Positions 1 to 8,177 of a stretch of 64,000 nt of DNA are shown here, in pieces. Source of the DNA: Alphaproteobacteria bacterium. Its GTDB lineage: Bacteria; Pseudomonadota; Alphaproteobacteria; Bin95. The DNA is taken from NCBI GenBank assembly GCA_020638555.1, contig JACKII010000001.1, positions 434,001 to 498,000 of the forward strand. Direction: 5' to 3'. Below the pieces are notes generated by a model. That model ran no database searches. It was not told the DNA's origin and worked only from the letters and a program-made list of their open reading frames with translations. How positions within the stretch are numbered: the first letter of the stretch is position 1; the number at the start of each line of letters is the position of its first letter. The position numbers and the translations under genes were made by a program.

Positions 1-494
1 CCCACCGGCCAGGCCAGGACGATGGGCAGGCCGAGCCCGCCCAGATAGCCGGCATTGACCGGGTCGATCGCCTCGATCCGGTCGGTGGCCGGGCCGAAAA
101 ACGCGTTCACGGCGAAGAAGCCGACCACCAGCAGCACCAGGGTCGCCGGCAGGCGCAGGCCGCGCGGCAGCACGCGCCGGGCGGCGACGATGGCGGCGAC
201 GGTCAGCGCGACCGCCAGCAGGGTCATCGCCAGGCCAAACCCGCCCGCCTGCCAGGCGCCGGCCACCGGCGGCATCGCCACCAGCACCGCCGCCAGACCG
301 CCCAGCGCCGTGAAGCCCATGATGCCGACATTGAACAGGCCCGCATACCCCCACTGCATGTTCACGCCCAGCGCCATGATGGCGGAGATCAGGCTGAGAT
401 TGAGGATGCCGAGGGCGACATTCCAGCTTTGCAGCAGGCCCACCAGCACCAGGACCAGCGCCATCAGGCCGTAATAGAGCGGGACCCGGGTCAT
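1..494 (-). CDS. livM: Branched-chain amino-acid ABC transporter permease LivM (3' end cut by window edge)
   Basis: Second inner-membrane permease of a Liv-type ABC importer. The frame opens with ATG at 494 and stays open to the left edge, so only about the first 164 residues are present. These are hydrophobic and contain the family's conserved early segment, NMQWGYAGLFNVGIMGF, at about residue 45. The start overlaps the livH stop (ATGA), implying translational coupling. It is the last visible gene of the livK-G-F-H-M operon. The family assignment is firm; the substrate (leucine/isoleucine/valine or another amide or amino acid) cannot be read from the permease. Confidence 0.9.
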   Translation of the reverse strand, partial: MTRVPLYYGLMALVLVLVGLLQSWNVALGILNLSLISAIMALGVNMQWGYAGLFNVGIMGFTALGGLAAVLVAMPPVAGAWQAGGFGLAMTLLAVALTVAAIVAARRVLPRGLRLPATLVLLVVGFFAVNAFFGPATDRIEAIDPVNAGYLGGLGLPIVLAWPV

Positions 495-1504
495 CCGATC
501 ACCTTCCCGCGGATGATGCCGGTCGGGCGCACCAGCAGCACGGCCACCAGGATGATGAAGGATACGGCGAACTTGTAGTCGGTCGACAGCAACTGCACGA
601 GGCCGTCCGGCGCCCAGCCCGTCGGCCCCAGATAGGCGAGGAATTTCTTGAAAGCGTAGGTGACGGTCACCTCCGAGAAGGCGATGATGAAGCCGCCCAG
701 CACCGCGCCCACCGGCTGGCCGATGCCGCCGACAATGGTGGCCGCGAACACCGGCAGCAGGATTTGCAGATAGATGAACGGCTTGTAGGTCTTGTCGAGG
801 CCGTAGAGCGTGCCGGCGATGGCCGCCAGCGCTGCCGTGATGGCCCAGGCGATCATCACCACCCGCTCCGGATCGATGCCGGAGAGCAGGGCCAGGTCCT
901 CGTCGTCGGAAAAAGCGCGCATGGCCTTGCCGGCGCGGGTGCGTTGCAGGAACCAGAACAGCGCCGCCACGACCACGATGGCCACGACGACGGTGATGAC
1001 CTGGGTCTGCTTGATGGCGATGCCCTCGGCCAGCCCGGTCAGGCGCTTGAACTCGAAGGCGGTGATCAGGAAGCGGGCGCCGTCGGCGAAGCTCTGGTCG
1101 GCGGGGCCGATGATGATGCGGATCAGCCCGGCCAGCACGAACATCACCCCGACCGAGACGATGGCGAACACGATCGGGTTGGAGCGCTGGCGGCGATAGA
1201 AGCGGAACACGCCCCGCTCCGTCGCCAGTGCCAGCAGGATGGTGGCGGCAATGGCGACCGGCAGCGCCAGCAGGGCGGTGGGCAGCGGCGCGATGCCGAT
1301 GCCCCAGCCCTGCAACAGCCAGGTGACGAGAATGGCGGTCATGGCGCCGAACGACATCAGCTCGCCATGGGCGAAATTGGCAAAGCGCAGAATGCCGAAA
1401 ATCAGGGTGACGCCCAGCGCGCCCAGCGCCAGTTGCGCGCCATAGGCGGTGGCGGGGACCAGGACGAAATTGGCGAACAGGGCCAGCGCGTTCAGAATAT
1501 CCAT
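491..1504 (-). CDS. livH: Branched-chain amino-acid ABC transporter permease LivH
   Basis: Integral membrane permease of a Liv importer, 337 residues, the usual length. ATG at 1504 was chosen because it overlaps the livF stop as ATGA and gives a normal N-terminus (MDILNALALFANFVLVPAT). The open frame runs further upstream, but only inside livF in another frame. About eight hydrophobic segments are visible. The family signatures FGILRFANFAHGELMSFGA (residues about 50-68) and, near the C-terminus, VGGIGQPVGAVLGGFII are clear. It should pair with LivM to form the channel driven by LivG and LivF. Confidence 0.93.
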   Translation of the reverse strand: MDILNALALFANFVLVPATAYGAQLALGALGVTLIFGILRFANFAHGELMSFGAMTAILVTWLLQGWGIGIAPLPTALLALPVAIAATILLALATERGVFRFYRRQRSNPIVFAIVSVGVMFVLAGLIRIIIGPADQSFADGARFLITAFEFKRLTGLAEGIAIKQTQVITVVVAIVVVAALFWFLQRTRAGKAMRAFSDDEDLALLSGIDPERVVMIAWAITAALAAIAGTLYGLDKTYKPFIYLQILLPVFAATIVGGIGQPVGAVLGGFIIAFSEVTVTYAFKKFLAYLGPTGWAPDGLVQLLSTDYKFAVSFIILVAVLLVRPTGIIRGKVIG

Positions 1505-2208
1505 CAGCCCCCCAGGAACGACCGGCGCACTTCTTCGTTGGCCAGCAAGGCCTCGCCCGTGTCGGTGAAGCGGTTTTCGCCCTGCACCAGCACGAAGCCG
1601 TGGTCGGCGATCTCCAGCGCCTGGCGGGCGTTCTGCTCGACCATCAGGATGGCGATGCCGGTCCTGGCCACCTCCAGGATGCGGTCGAACAGGTCGTCCA
1701 TCACCACCGGCGAGACCCCCGCCGTCGGCTCGTCCAACATCAGCAGTTTCGGCTGGGTCATCAGCGCCCGGCCCACCGCCACCTGCTGGCGCTGGCCGCC
1801 CGAGAGCTCGCCCGCCGGCTGGCGGCGCTTTTCGCGCAGCACCGGGAACAGGTCGTAGACCTGCTCCAGCGTGTCGCTGAAGTCGTCGCGGCGGATGAAG
1901 GCGCCCATTTCCAGGTTTTCCTCCACCGTCAGCGAGACGAACACGTTGCGGTTCTGCGGCACGAAGCCCATGCCCGCCGGCACGCGGTCCTGCGGCGGCA
2001 GGTTGGAAATGTCGGTGCCGTCCAAAGTCACCCGGCCCTGGCGCAGGCGCAGCATGCCGAAAATCGCCTTCATGGCGGTGGACTTGCCGGCGCCGTTCGG
2101 GCCGACGATCACGGCGATCTCGCCCCGGTCGACCCAGATATTGCAATCGCGGACGATGTCGACGCCGCCATAGCCGCAGGTGATGCCTTGGGCGGAGAGG
2201 AACGTCAC
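1504..2208 (-). CDS. livF: Branched-chain amino-acid ABC transporter ATPase LivF
   Basis: Cytoplasmic ABC ATPase, 234 residues. Walker A is GPNGAGKST (about residues 37-45), the ABC signature is ELSGGQRQQVAVGRAL, and Walker B is LLMLDEPTAGVSP followed by the H-loop region. That ending and the short length identify LivF rather than LivG. The start is a GTG at 2208 overlapping the livG stop (GTGA). This is preferred because the longer upstream open frame lies wholly inside livG and carries no ATPase sequence. It works with LivG to energise LivH/LivM. Confidence 0.92.
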   Translation of the reverse strand: MTFLSAQGITCGYGGVDIVRDCNIWVDRGEIAVIVGPNGAGKSTAMKAIFGMLRLRQGRVTLDGTDISNLPPQDRVPAGMGFVPQNRNVFVSLTVEENLEMGAFIRRDDFSDTLEQVYDLFPVLREKRRQPAGELSGGQRQQVAVGRALMTQPKLLMLDEPTAGVSPVVMDDLFDRILEVARTGIAILMVEQNARQALEIADHGFVLVQGENRFTDTGEALLANEEVRRSFLGG

Positions 2209-2987
2209 GCCACCCCCCGCCGCTGGTGCTTGCGCCCGGTGCCGAGATAGGCCTCGATCACCTGTTCGTTGGCCTTGACCTCGTCCACCGTGCCCTGGGT
2301 CAGCACTTGGCCTTCCGCCATGACGATGACCGGGTCGCAGAGGCGGGCGATGAAGTCCATGTCGTGTTCGATCAGAAAGAACGTGTAGCCGCGTTCGCGG
2401 TGCAGGCGCTGGATCGAGGTGGCGATGGTGTTCAGCAGCGTGCGGTTGACGCCGGCGCCGACCTCGTCCAGCAGCACCACCTTGGCGTCGACCATCATGG
2501 TGCGCCCCAGTTCCAGCAGTTTCTTCTGGCCGCCGGAGAGATTGCCCGCCAGTTCGTGGGTCAGGTGGGAGATTTCCAGGAAGGCGATGACGTCGAGCGC
2601 CCGCCGCCGCACCTCGGCCTCGCGCTCGCGCACGCGGGCGAAATCGAACCAGGTCTGCCAGAGCCGTTCGCCCGGCTGGCCGTCCGGGACGACCATCAGG
2701 TTTTCCAGCACGCTCAGGCTGGAGAATTCGTGCGCGATCTGGAAGGTGCGCAGCAGGCCCTTGTGAAACAGGTCGTGCGGCTCCAGCCCGGTCACGTCCT
2801 CGCCGTCCAGGCGGACGGTGCCGGAGGTGGGCGGATAGGCGCCGGCGACCAGGTTGAACAGGGTCGACTTGCCGGCGCCGTTGGGGCCGATCAGCCCGGT
2901 GATGGTGCCCTTCGCGATTTCGAGCGACACGCCATTGACGGCCTTGAGGCCGCCGAAATGCTTGTGAACGTTCTCGACCGCGATCAT
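2205..2987 (-). CDS. livG: Branched-chain amino-acid ABC transporter ATPase LivG
   Basis: Cytoplasmic ABC ATPase of 260 residues. It starts MIAVENVHKHFGGLKAVNGV, with Walker A GPNGAGKST (about residue 36), signature NLSGGQKKLLELGRT and Walker B VVLLDEVGAGVN. The H-loop is FLIEHDMDFI. The DEV in place of DEP in Walker B keeps the catalytic Glu and is, from memory, common in alphaproteobacterial LivG. The first ATPase gene of the operon, it lies 71 bases downstream of the binding-protein gene. Confidence 0.93.
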   Translation of the reverse strand: MIAVENVHKHFGGLKAVNGVSLEIAKGTITGLIGPNGAGKSTLFNLVAGAYPPTSGTVRLDGEDVTGLEPHDLFHKGLLRTFQIAHEFSSLSVLENLMVVPDGQPGERLWQTWFDFARVREREAEVRRRALDVIAFLEISHLTHELAGNLSGGQKKLLELGRTMMVDAKVVLLDEVGAGVNRTLLNTIATSIQRLHRERGYTFFLIEHDMDFIARLCDPVIVMAEGQVLTQGTVDEVKANEQVIEAYLGTGRKHQRRGVA

Positions 2988-3058
2988 GCCGGCCCCTCAC
3001 ACCGCCTCCGCGGCCCGGCCCTCTGCCGGCCCGCGGAAGCCTGGGTTGAACCGGTGGA

Positions 3059-4249
3059 TCAGTGGTAGCCCACGGTCTCGAACTTGCCGCCCTTGACCTC
3101 GGTCTCGCGGAAGCTGCCCGCGGCCTCGCCCGGGCCGACCAGTTCGACCGCGGTGCCGCCGACATAGTCGATGTCGCCGCCATCGGCCAGGATCTTCAAG
3201 GCCTTGGCCAGCTCGCCCGGATAGATTTTCTCGCCGGGCGCGTTGGCGACCTTGGTCACGAAGTCCTTGTAGACCTTGCTGTCGGTGCTGCCGGCCGCCT
3301 GCATCGCCAGCAACAGCAGGGCCGAGGCGTCATAGCATTCCGGCACATACGGATCGTCGCCCTTGAAGCCGCGGTCGGCGCTGAGCTTGGCCAGCATGCC
3401 GGCGCCGGGGCTGTCCGTGCCCGGATTGGTGCCGATGGAGCCGTCGAGGGCGTCGCCGAAATGGTCGGTCAGCGCCTGGCCCACCATGCCGTCGGGCAGG
3501 ATGAAGCGGTCGAACGCGCCGGTGTCGAGCGAGGCCTGGATCATGCCCTTGCCGCCCTGGTCCAGATAGCCGGCGACGATCAGCACCTCGCCGCCCGCGG
3601 CGGCCAGCGTTGCGACTTCGGCGGAATAATCGGCCTTGCCGTCCTCGTGCGCGGCGACGGCGGTGATCTTGCCGCCCAGCTTTTCGAACGACGCCTGGAT
3701 CGAGTCCGCCAGCCCCTTGCCGTAGTCGTTGTTGGTGTAGGTGAGCGCGGCGGTCTTGATGCCGCGGCGGTGCATGATCTGGCCGATCACCTCACCCTGG
3801 CGCGCGTCGGAGGGGGCGGTGCGGAAGAAATAGCCGTCGTCCTCGATGGTGGAGAGCGCCGGCGACGTCGCGGACGGCGAGATCATGACGATGCCGTTCG
3901 GCCGGACGACATTGTTCAGCACGGCGGTGGCGGCGCCGGAACAGGTGGTGCCGTTGATGCCGGAGACCTTTTCCGCCGTCACCAGACGCTCGGCGGCGGC
4001 GGTGGCCGCGGCGGCGTCGATGCAGGTGCTGTCGCCGCGGACCGAAACGACCTTGCGGCCGCCGAGGAACAGGCCGCTGTCGGAGACCTCCTCGATGGCC
4101 ATTTCGCCACCTTTGGCCATCGGCGCCACCAGCGATTCCGTCGGGCCGGTAAAGCCTTGCAGCATGCCGATTTTCACGGCATCGGCGGCGGATGCGGACA
4201 TGGGCAGGGCGACCGCCAGGACGCCTGCGGCAAGTATCCGGTTCAGCAT
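3059..4249 (-). CDS. Periplasmic Leu/Ile/Val-type substrate-binding protein of the Liv ABC importer
   Basis: Type-I periplasmic binding protein (Peripla_BP_6 family), 396 residues. ATG at 4249 follows GGAG with 5-base spacing and begins a clean Sec signal peptide (MLNRILAAGVLAVALPMSAS, then ADA). The mature protein starts VKIGMLQGFTGPTESLVAPM and contains the family feature of an interlobe Cys pair region (GTTCSGAATAV). The open frame upstream of this Met lacks a signal peptide and was rejected. It is the first gene of the liv operon, divergent from the CnoX gene across a 365-base gap. The ligand is unknown; paralogues bind many amides and amino acids. Confidence 0.9.
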   Translation of the reverse strand: MLNRILAAGVLAVALPMSASAADAVKIGMLQGFTGPTESLVAPMAKGGEMAIEEVSDSGLFLGGRKVVSVRGDSTCIDAAAATAAAERLVTAEKVSGINGTTCSGAATAVLNNVVRPNGIVMISPSATSPALSTIEDDGYFFRTAPSDARQGEVIGQIMHRRGIKTAALTYTNNDYGKGLADSIQASFEKLGGKITAVAAHEDGKADYSAEVATLAAAGGEVLIVAGYLDQGGKGMIQASLDTGAFDRFILPDGMVGQALTDHFGDALDGSIGTNPGTDSPGAGMLAKLSADRGFKGDDPYVPECYDASALLLLAMQAAGSTDSKVYKDFVTKVANAPGEKIYPGELAKALKILADGGDIDYVGGTAVELVGPGEAAGSFRETEVKGGKFETVGYH

Positions 4250-4614
4250 GATATCTCCATCCTCTGTTCTCGCCTCTGTTCGCGGGGTTGACCAGCGGCA
4301 CGTTCGGCGATCCGGTGCGGGGAGGCACCGCGACCGTCCGTCCGTTGCGCTCGCAAACCGGACGCATTCCGACCGGCCCTTTGGCGCCGATCGCGTACCG
4401 GTTAGCCTGTCGCCTCGGCGAGGGCACGTCAAGCGCGGCTATGGGCGAATATGGTGCGAAACTGGCCGCCCGATGGCATGAAACCCCGGATTTGTCTGCG
4501 TTTTCGGGCTTGCGCCACCGCTGCCCTTGCACTCTGACAGGCGCGCGTCCATTTTCAGCGCACATACCATTTCATCGACATGCGTTGGCGAGAGAACGCA
4601 AGGAAGCAGGACTT
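4250..4614. other. Divergent intergenic region between the liv operon and the CnoX gene
   Basis: This 365-base gap must carry the promoters of both divergent units. A liv-side Shine-Dalgarno (GGAG) abuts the binding-protein start, and an AAGGAAGCAGG stretch at about 4600-4610 serves the CnoX gene. I see no convincing -35/-10 pair, tRNA, riboswitch or small ORF. The open frame that continues through it on the plus strand has no recognisable protein sequence. Confidence 0.5.
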
Positions 4615-5508
4615 ATGCTCGAGGCACAACCGGCAGGCGCGGGCCTGATCAAGGACGGGACCGACCAGAGCTTCATGGCCGATGTGGTCGACGCGTCCCA
4701 GGACGTGCCGGTCATCGTCGATTTCTGGGCTCCCTGGTGCGGCCCCTGCAAGCAGTTGGGCCCGACGCTGGAAAAGGTAGTCACCGGTGCCGGCGGCAAG
4801 GTCAAGCTGGTGAAGGTGGATATCGACCAGAACCCGATGGTGGCGCAGCAATTGCGCATTCAGTCCATTCCCGCCGTCTACGCCTTCAAGGGCGGCCGGC
4901 CGGTGGACGCGTTCATGGGCGCGCTGCCGGAAAGCCAGGTGAAATCCTTCGTCGAGAAGCTGGTCGGCGACAGTGTCGATTCGCCGGTGGAGCAGGCCAT
5001 CGCCCAGGCGAAGGAATTGCTGGAGGCGGGCGATCTCGACAATGCCGGCGCCATTTTCAGCCAGGTGCTGCAGCACGAGGCCGAAAACGTCATCGCCAAG
5101 GCCGGGTTGGTGCTGGTGCTGGTGGAAAAGGACGAGATCGCGACCGCGCGCGAACTGCTGGACCAGATCCCGGCGAACGAGCGCCGCGACGCCTTCGTCG
5201 CCGGCGCGGTCAGCGCGGTCGAACTGGCGGAACAGTCCGGCGACAGCGGCGACCTGGGCGAGTTGCAGCAGGCGGTTCAGGCGGACCCGGACGATCACCA
5301 GGCCCGGTTCGACTTGGCCATGGCCCTGTTCGGCGCGCGCCAGCACCAGGACGCCGCCGAGGCGCTGCTGGAGATCGTCCGGCGCGACCGCACCTGGAAC
5401 GATGACGGTGCGCGCCAGCAGTTGGTGAAATTCTTCGAGGCCTGGGGCCCGACCGACCCGCTGACCGTGCAGACGCGTCGCCGGCTCTCCTCGCTGCTGT
5501 TCAGCTAG
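4615..5508 (+). CDS. Thioredoxin-fold co-chaperone CnoX/YbbN with TPR-like C-terminus
   Basis: Fusion of an N-terminal thioredoxin domain (residues about 12-120) with a C-terminal TPR-like helical region (about 130-297), the architecture of CnoX/YbbN. In that family the protein protects clients from oxidation and hands them to GroEL or DnaK. The active site WCGPC (Cys42 and Cys45) is intact, unlike E. coli YbbN, so a redox activity is plausible. ATG at 4615 follows a good Shine-Dalgarno and skips a low-complexity upstream extension. It is followed after 10 bases by the LON-domain gene and then Trm112, an arrangement common in alphaproteobacteria. Confidence 0.88.
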   Translation: MLEAQPAGAGLIKDGTDQSFMADVVDASQDVPVIVDFWAPWCGPCKQLGPTLEKVVTGAGGKVKLVKVDIDQNPMVAQQLRIQSIPAVYAFKGGRPVDAFMGALPESQVKSFVEKLVGDSVDSPVEQAIAQAKELLEAGDLDNAGAIFSQVLQHEAENVIAKAGLVLVLVEKDEIATARELLDQIPANERRDAFVAGAVSAVELAEQSGDSGDLGELQQAVQADPDDHQARFDLAMALFGARQHQDAAEALLEIVRRDRTWNDDGARQQLVKFFEAWGPTDPLTVQTRRRLSSLLFS

Positions 5509-5518
5509 GCGCGGGCGG

Positions 5519-6172
5519 ATGGAAACGCCCGCTCTCGCCGACCTGCCGGAGATCGTGCCGATCTTCCCGCTGCCGGGGGTGATGCTGCTGCCGCGCGCGC
5601 CGCTGCCGCTGCACATTTTCGAGCCGCGCTATCGCGCCATGACCCGCGATGCGCTGGAGGGCGACGGCTATATCGCCATGGTCCAGCCCAGCGGCGAGCC
5701 CGGCGACGACCCGGTGAACCCGCCCGTGTTCCAGACCGCCGGTCTCGGCAGGATCGCCGCCTCGGAGCGGCTGGAAGACGGTCGCTACAACATGGTGCTG
5801 CACGGGGTGTGCCGGCTGCGTCTGGTGGCGGAGCTGCCGCTGAAGGACGGCTATCGCCGCGTCCGCGCCGATTACGCCGCCTTCGCCCACGACCTGCCGC
5901 CCGCGGCCGCCGACGCGGTGGCGCGCGAGGCGTTGCTGGGGGCTCTGGGCGCGTTCCTGGAGCGCCGCAATCTCAAGGCCAACTGGGACGAGGCGGCCAA
6001 GGCGTCGGACGAGCAACTGGTGAACAGCCTGGCCATGGCCTGCCCGTTCGGGCCGCGGGAGAAACAGGCGCTGCTGGAAGCGCACGACCTGGCCGCGCGG
6101 GCGGAGTTGTTGCAGGCGCTCTGCGAACTGGACGCCGGCGGCATCGCCAACGACAACGCGCCGCTGCACTGA
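5519..6172 (+). CDS. LON N-terminal substrate-binding domain protein
   Basis: 217-residue stand-alone LON substrate-recognition domain without the AAA+ or protease parts. It shows the hallmark IFPLPGVMLLPRAPLPLHIFEPRYRAM (residues about 15-40; only part of this is needed for recognition), then YIAMVQP and GLGRIAASERLEDGRYNMVL. Proteins of this type are widespread in alphaproteobacteria beside the thioredoxin-TPR gene. Their client or partner is not established. It lies 10 bases after the CnoX stop, so probably in the same operon. Confidence 0.88.
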   Translation: METPALADLPEIVPIFPLPGVMLLPRAPLPLHIFEPRYRAMTRDALEGDGYIAMVQPSGEPGDDPVNPPVFQTAGLGRIAASERLEDGRYNMVLHGVCRLRLVAELPLKDGYRRVRADYAAFAHDLPPAAADAVAREALLGALGAFLERRNLKANWDEAAKASDEQLVNSLAMACPFGPREKQALLEAHDLAARAELLQALCELDAGGIANDNAPLH

Positions 6173-6315
6173 CCGCACCGGCCCCCGGAGCATCGCCCGA
6201 GCCCATGGAAACGCTTTGGCGATCGATGGCTGGGGGTAGGATGCTCCTGTTATGGAATTCCGAGCGGATTCCCCCGAACGGAACGGATCGGGAGCCGCTC
6301 TAGCGCGAGGCAATC

Positions 6316-6492
6316 ATGACCGATCTCGATCCGCGACTGCTGGAAATGCTGGTCTGTCCGGTGACGAAAAAGCCGCTGACCTACGACCGCGAGGCCCAGG
6401 AACTGGTCAGCGAGGCGGCCAAGCTGGCCTTCCCGATCCGCGACGGCATCCCGATCATGCTGGTGGAAGAGGCCCGCAAGCTCGACGAGTAG
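6316..6492 (+). CDS. Trm112 family protein (YcaR-like)
   Basis: 58-residue small protein beginning MTDLDPRLLEMLVCPVTKKP and ending with FPIRDGIPIMLVEEARKL, the Trm112/UPF0434 pattern. Of the four zinc-type cysteines found in some family members, only the CP of VCPVTK is present, as in many bacterial versions. Trm112 proteins in other organisms activate methyltransferases; the bacterial role is not settled. It follows the LON-domain gene after 143 bases. Confidence 0.85.
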   Translation: MTDLDPRLLEMLVCPVTKKPLTYDREAQELVSEAAKLAFPIRDGIPIMLVEEARKLDE

Positions 6493-6524
6493 GCGGTCGC
6501 CGCACCGCCGCGCGCGGGATACCT

Positions 6525-6745
6525 GCACCCCGGACGGCGCGAGCGCCGGTTTTGTAATCCGGACGGCGCGAGGGTCGGTCTTGGACCCCGAAGGTGCGGA
6601 GCACCGAACGTGTTCCACGGACGGTGCGGAGCGCCGGTCCGGGGCCGGTGTCGTCCTACGAACACCATCACCGGCGGTGTTCGCGAGAGCCGACCGGTCC
6701 CGGCGCTCGCCTCCGGCTCGGCCGGGAAACACCTGCATCGTGGTC
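6525..6745. repeat. Intergenic repeat element, family 2 copy A, in a convergent gap
   Basis: Gap between the convergent Trm112 and der genes. It contains short near-repeats: CCGGACGGCGCGAG occurs at about 6531 and 6558, and CGGACGGTGCGGAGCGCCGG at about 6619-6638. Its reverse complement shares several aligned blocks in the same order (CCGGGACCGG, GAACACCGCC, CGGCCCCGGA, CTCCGCACCGTCCG) with the gap at 61880-62050. That gap is also between convergent genes, so the two look like copies of one element. No coding potential is evident. Confidence 0.6.
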
Positions 6746-6753
6746 CCGTGCTC

Positions 6754-8166
6754 TCAGTCGTCGTCCGCATAGGGGTTGTCGGGCTGGCGCAGCACCACCC
6801 GGATCGGCACGCCCTGCAGGCCGAAATCCTGGCGCAGGCCGTTGATCAGATAGCGGACATAGGCGGTCGGCAACTGGCCGGCGCGGGCCGCGAACACGGC
6901 GAAGGTGGGCGGCCGGCGTTTGATCTGGGTGATATAGCGCAGCTTCAGCCGGCGTCCGGCCACCAGCGGCGGCGGGTGCGCCTCCTGCAGGGCAGCGAAC
7001 CAGCGGTTCAGGCGGCCGGTCGGCACCCGCACATTCCAGGTGTCGTAAATCTGGGTCACCGCCTGCATCAGCCGGTCGACGCGGTGGCCGGTCAGCGCCG
7101 AGAAGGTGACGATCGGCACGCCGCGCAACTGCGCCAGCGATGTCTCCAGCCGGTCCCGGATGCGCTGCATCGTGGCCTCGCGGTCGGCCACCGCATCCCA
7201 CTTGTTGACCGCCAGCACCAGCGCGCGGCCTTCGTCCTCCACATGGCGGGCGATGGCGAGGTCCTGGCGTTCCAGCCCCTCGTTCGCGTCGATCATCAGC
7301 ACGACCACATGGGCGAACCGGATGGCGCGCTGGGTGTCGCCGACCGACAGGCGCTCCAGCGAATCCTGCACGCGGGCGCGCTTGCGCATGCCGGCGGTGT
7401 CGATCAGGCGGATCGGCCGGCCCCGATACTGCCAGTCGACGGCGATGGCGTCGCGGGTCAGGCCCGGCATCGGCCCGGTGATGACCCGCTCCTCGTTCAG
7501 CAGCCGGTTCAGCAGGGTGGACTTGCCGACATTCGGGCGGCCGACAATGACGATCTGGAGGGCCTTGGGCTCTTCCTCCTCGTCCAGGTCGATGCCGGTT
7601 TCCGCCTCCGCCGTCGCGAGGCCCGGGCCGAAGTCGTCCGCCTCGTCCGTCCCGGCCGTGTCCGGCTCCGGATGGCCGAGCGCTTCGACCAGCGCGTCGT
7701 AGAGGTCGCCCATGCCCTCGCCGTGCTCGGCCGAAATCGGCACCGCTTCGCCCAAGCCGAGGGCGAAGGCTTCCAGGAGGCCGGCCTGGCCGGCGCGGCC
7801 CTCGCACTTGTTGGCGACCAGGATCACGGGTTTTTGCGCCCGGCGCACCTGCTCGGCGAATTCGCGGTCCACCGGCGTGATGCCGGCGCGGGCGTCGATC
7901 AGCAGCAGCACCGCCGCCGCCTCTTCGATCGCGCGGGCGGTCTGCGCCTGCATCGCCTGCTCCAGCTCGGACTCGGGCGTGTCCTCGAAGCCGGCGGTGT
8001 CGATGGCCTCGAAGGCGAAGTCGGCGATGTGGGCGGCGCCATAGCGGCGGTCGCGAGTCACGCCCGGCCGGTCGTGCACGATGGCCTGGCGCAACCCGGT
8101 CAGCCGGTTGAACAGGGTGGACTTGCCCACATTCGGGCGGCCGACGATCGCAACTTTGTGGCGCAT
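6754..8166 (-). CDS. der: Ribosome biogenesis GTPase Der (EngA)
   Basis: 470-residue double GTPase needed for 50S subunit maturation. G domain 1 has GRPNVGKS at residues 9-16. G domain 2 has the same P-loop at about 209-216, and a KH-like domain follows to the C-terminus. The linker between G domains (about 165-200) is unusually long and acidic. ATG at 8166 directly begins MRHKVAIVGRPNVGKST; the frame upstream is antisense-like sequence overlapping bamB and was discarded. It lies 11 bases after bamB, consistent with a TPR-bamB-der operon. Confidence 0.95.
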   Translation of the reverse strand: MRHKVAIVGRPNVGKSTLFNRLTGLRQAIVHDRPGVTRDRRYGAAHIADFAFEAIDTAGFEDTPESELEQAMQAQTARAIEEAAAVLLLIDARAGITPVDREFAEQVRRAQKPVILVANKCEGRAGQAGLLEAFALGLGEAVPISAEHGEGMGDLYDALVEALGHPEPDTAGTDEADDFGPGLATAEAETGIDLDEEEEPKALQIVIVGRPNVGKSTLLNRLLNEERVITGPMPGLTRDAIAVDWQYRGRPIRLIDTAGMRKRARVQDSLERLSVGDTQRAIRFAHVVVLMIDANEGLERQDLAIARHVEDEGRALVLAVNKWDAVADREATMQRIRDRLETSLAQLRGVPIVTFSALTGHRVDRLMQAVTQIYDTWNVRVPTGRLNRWFAALQEAHPPPLVAGRRLKLRYITQIKRRPPTFAVFAARAGQLPTAYVRYLINGLRQDFGLQGVPIRVVLRQPDNPYADDD

Positions 8167-8177
8167 GGGCCTGGTTC

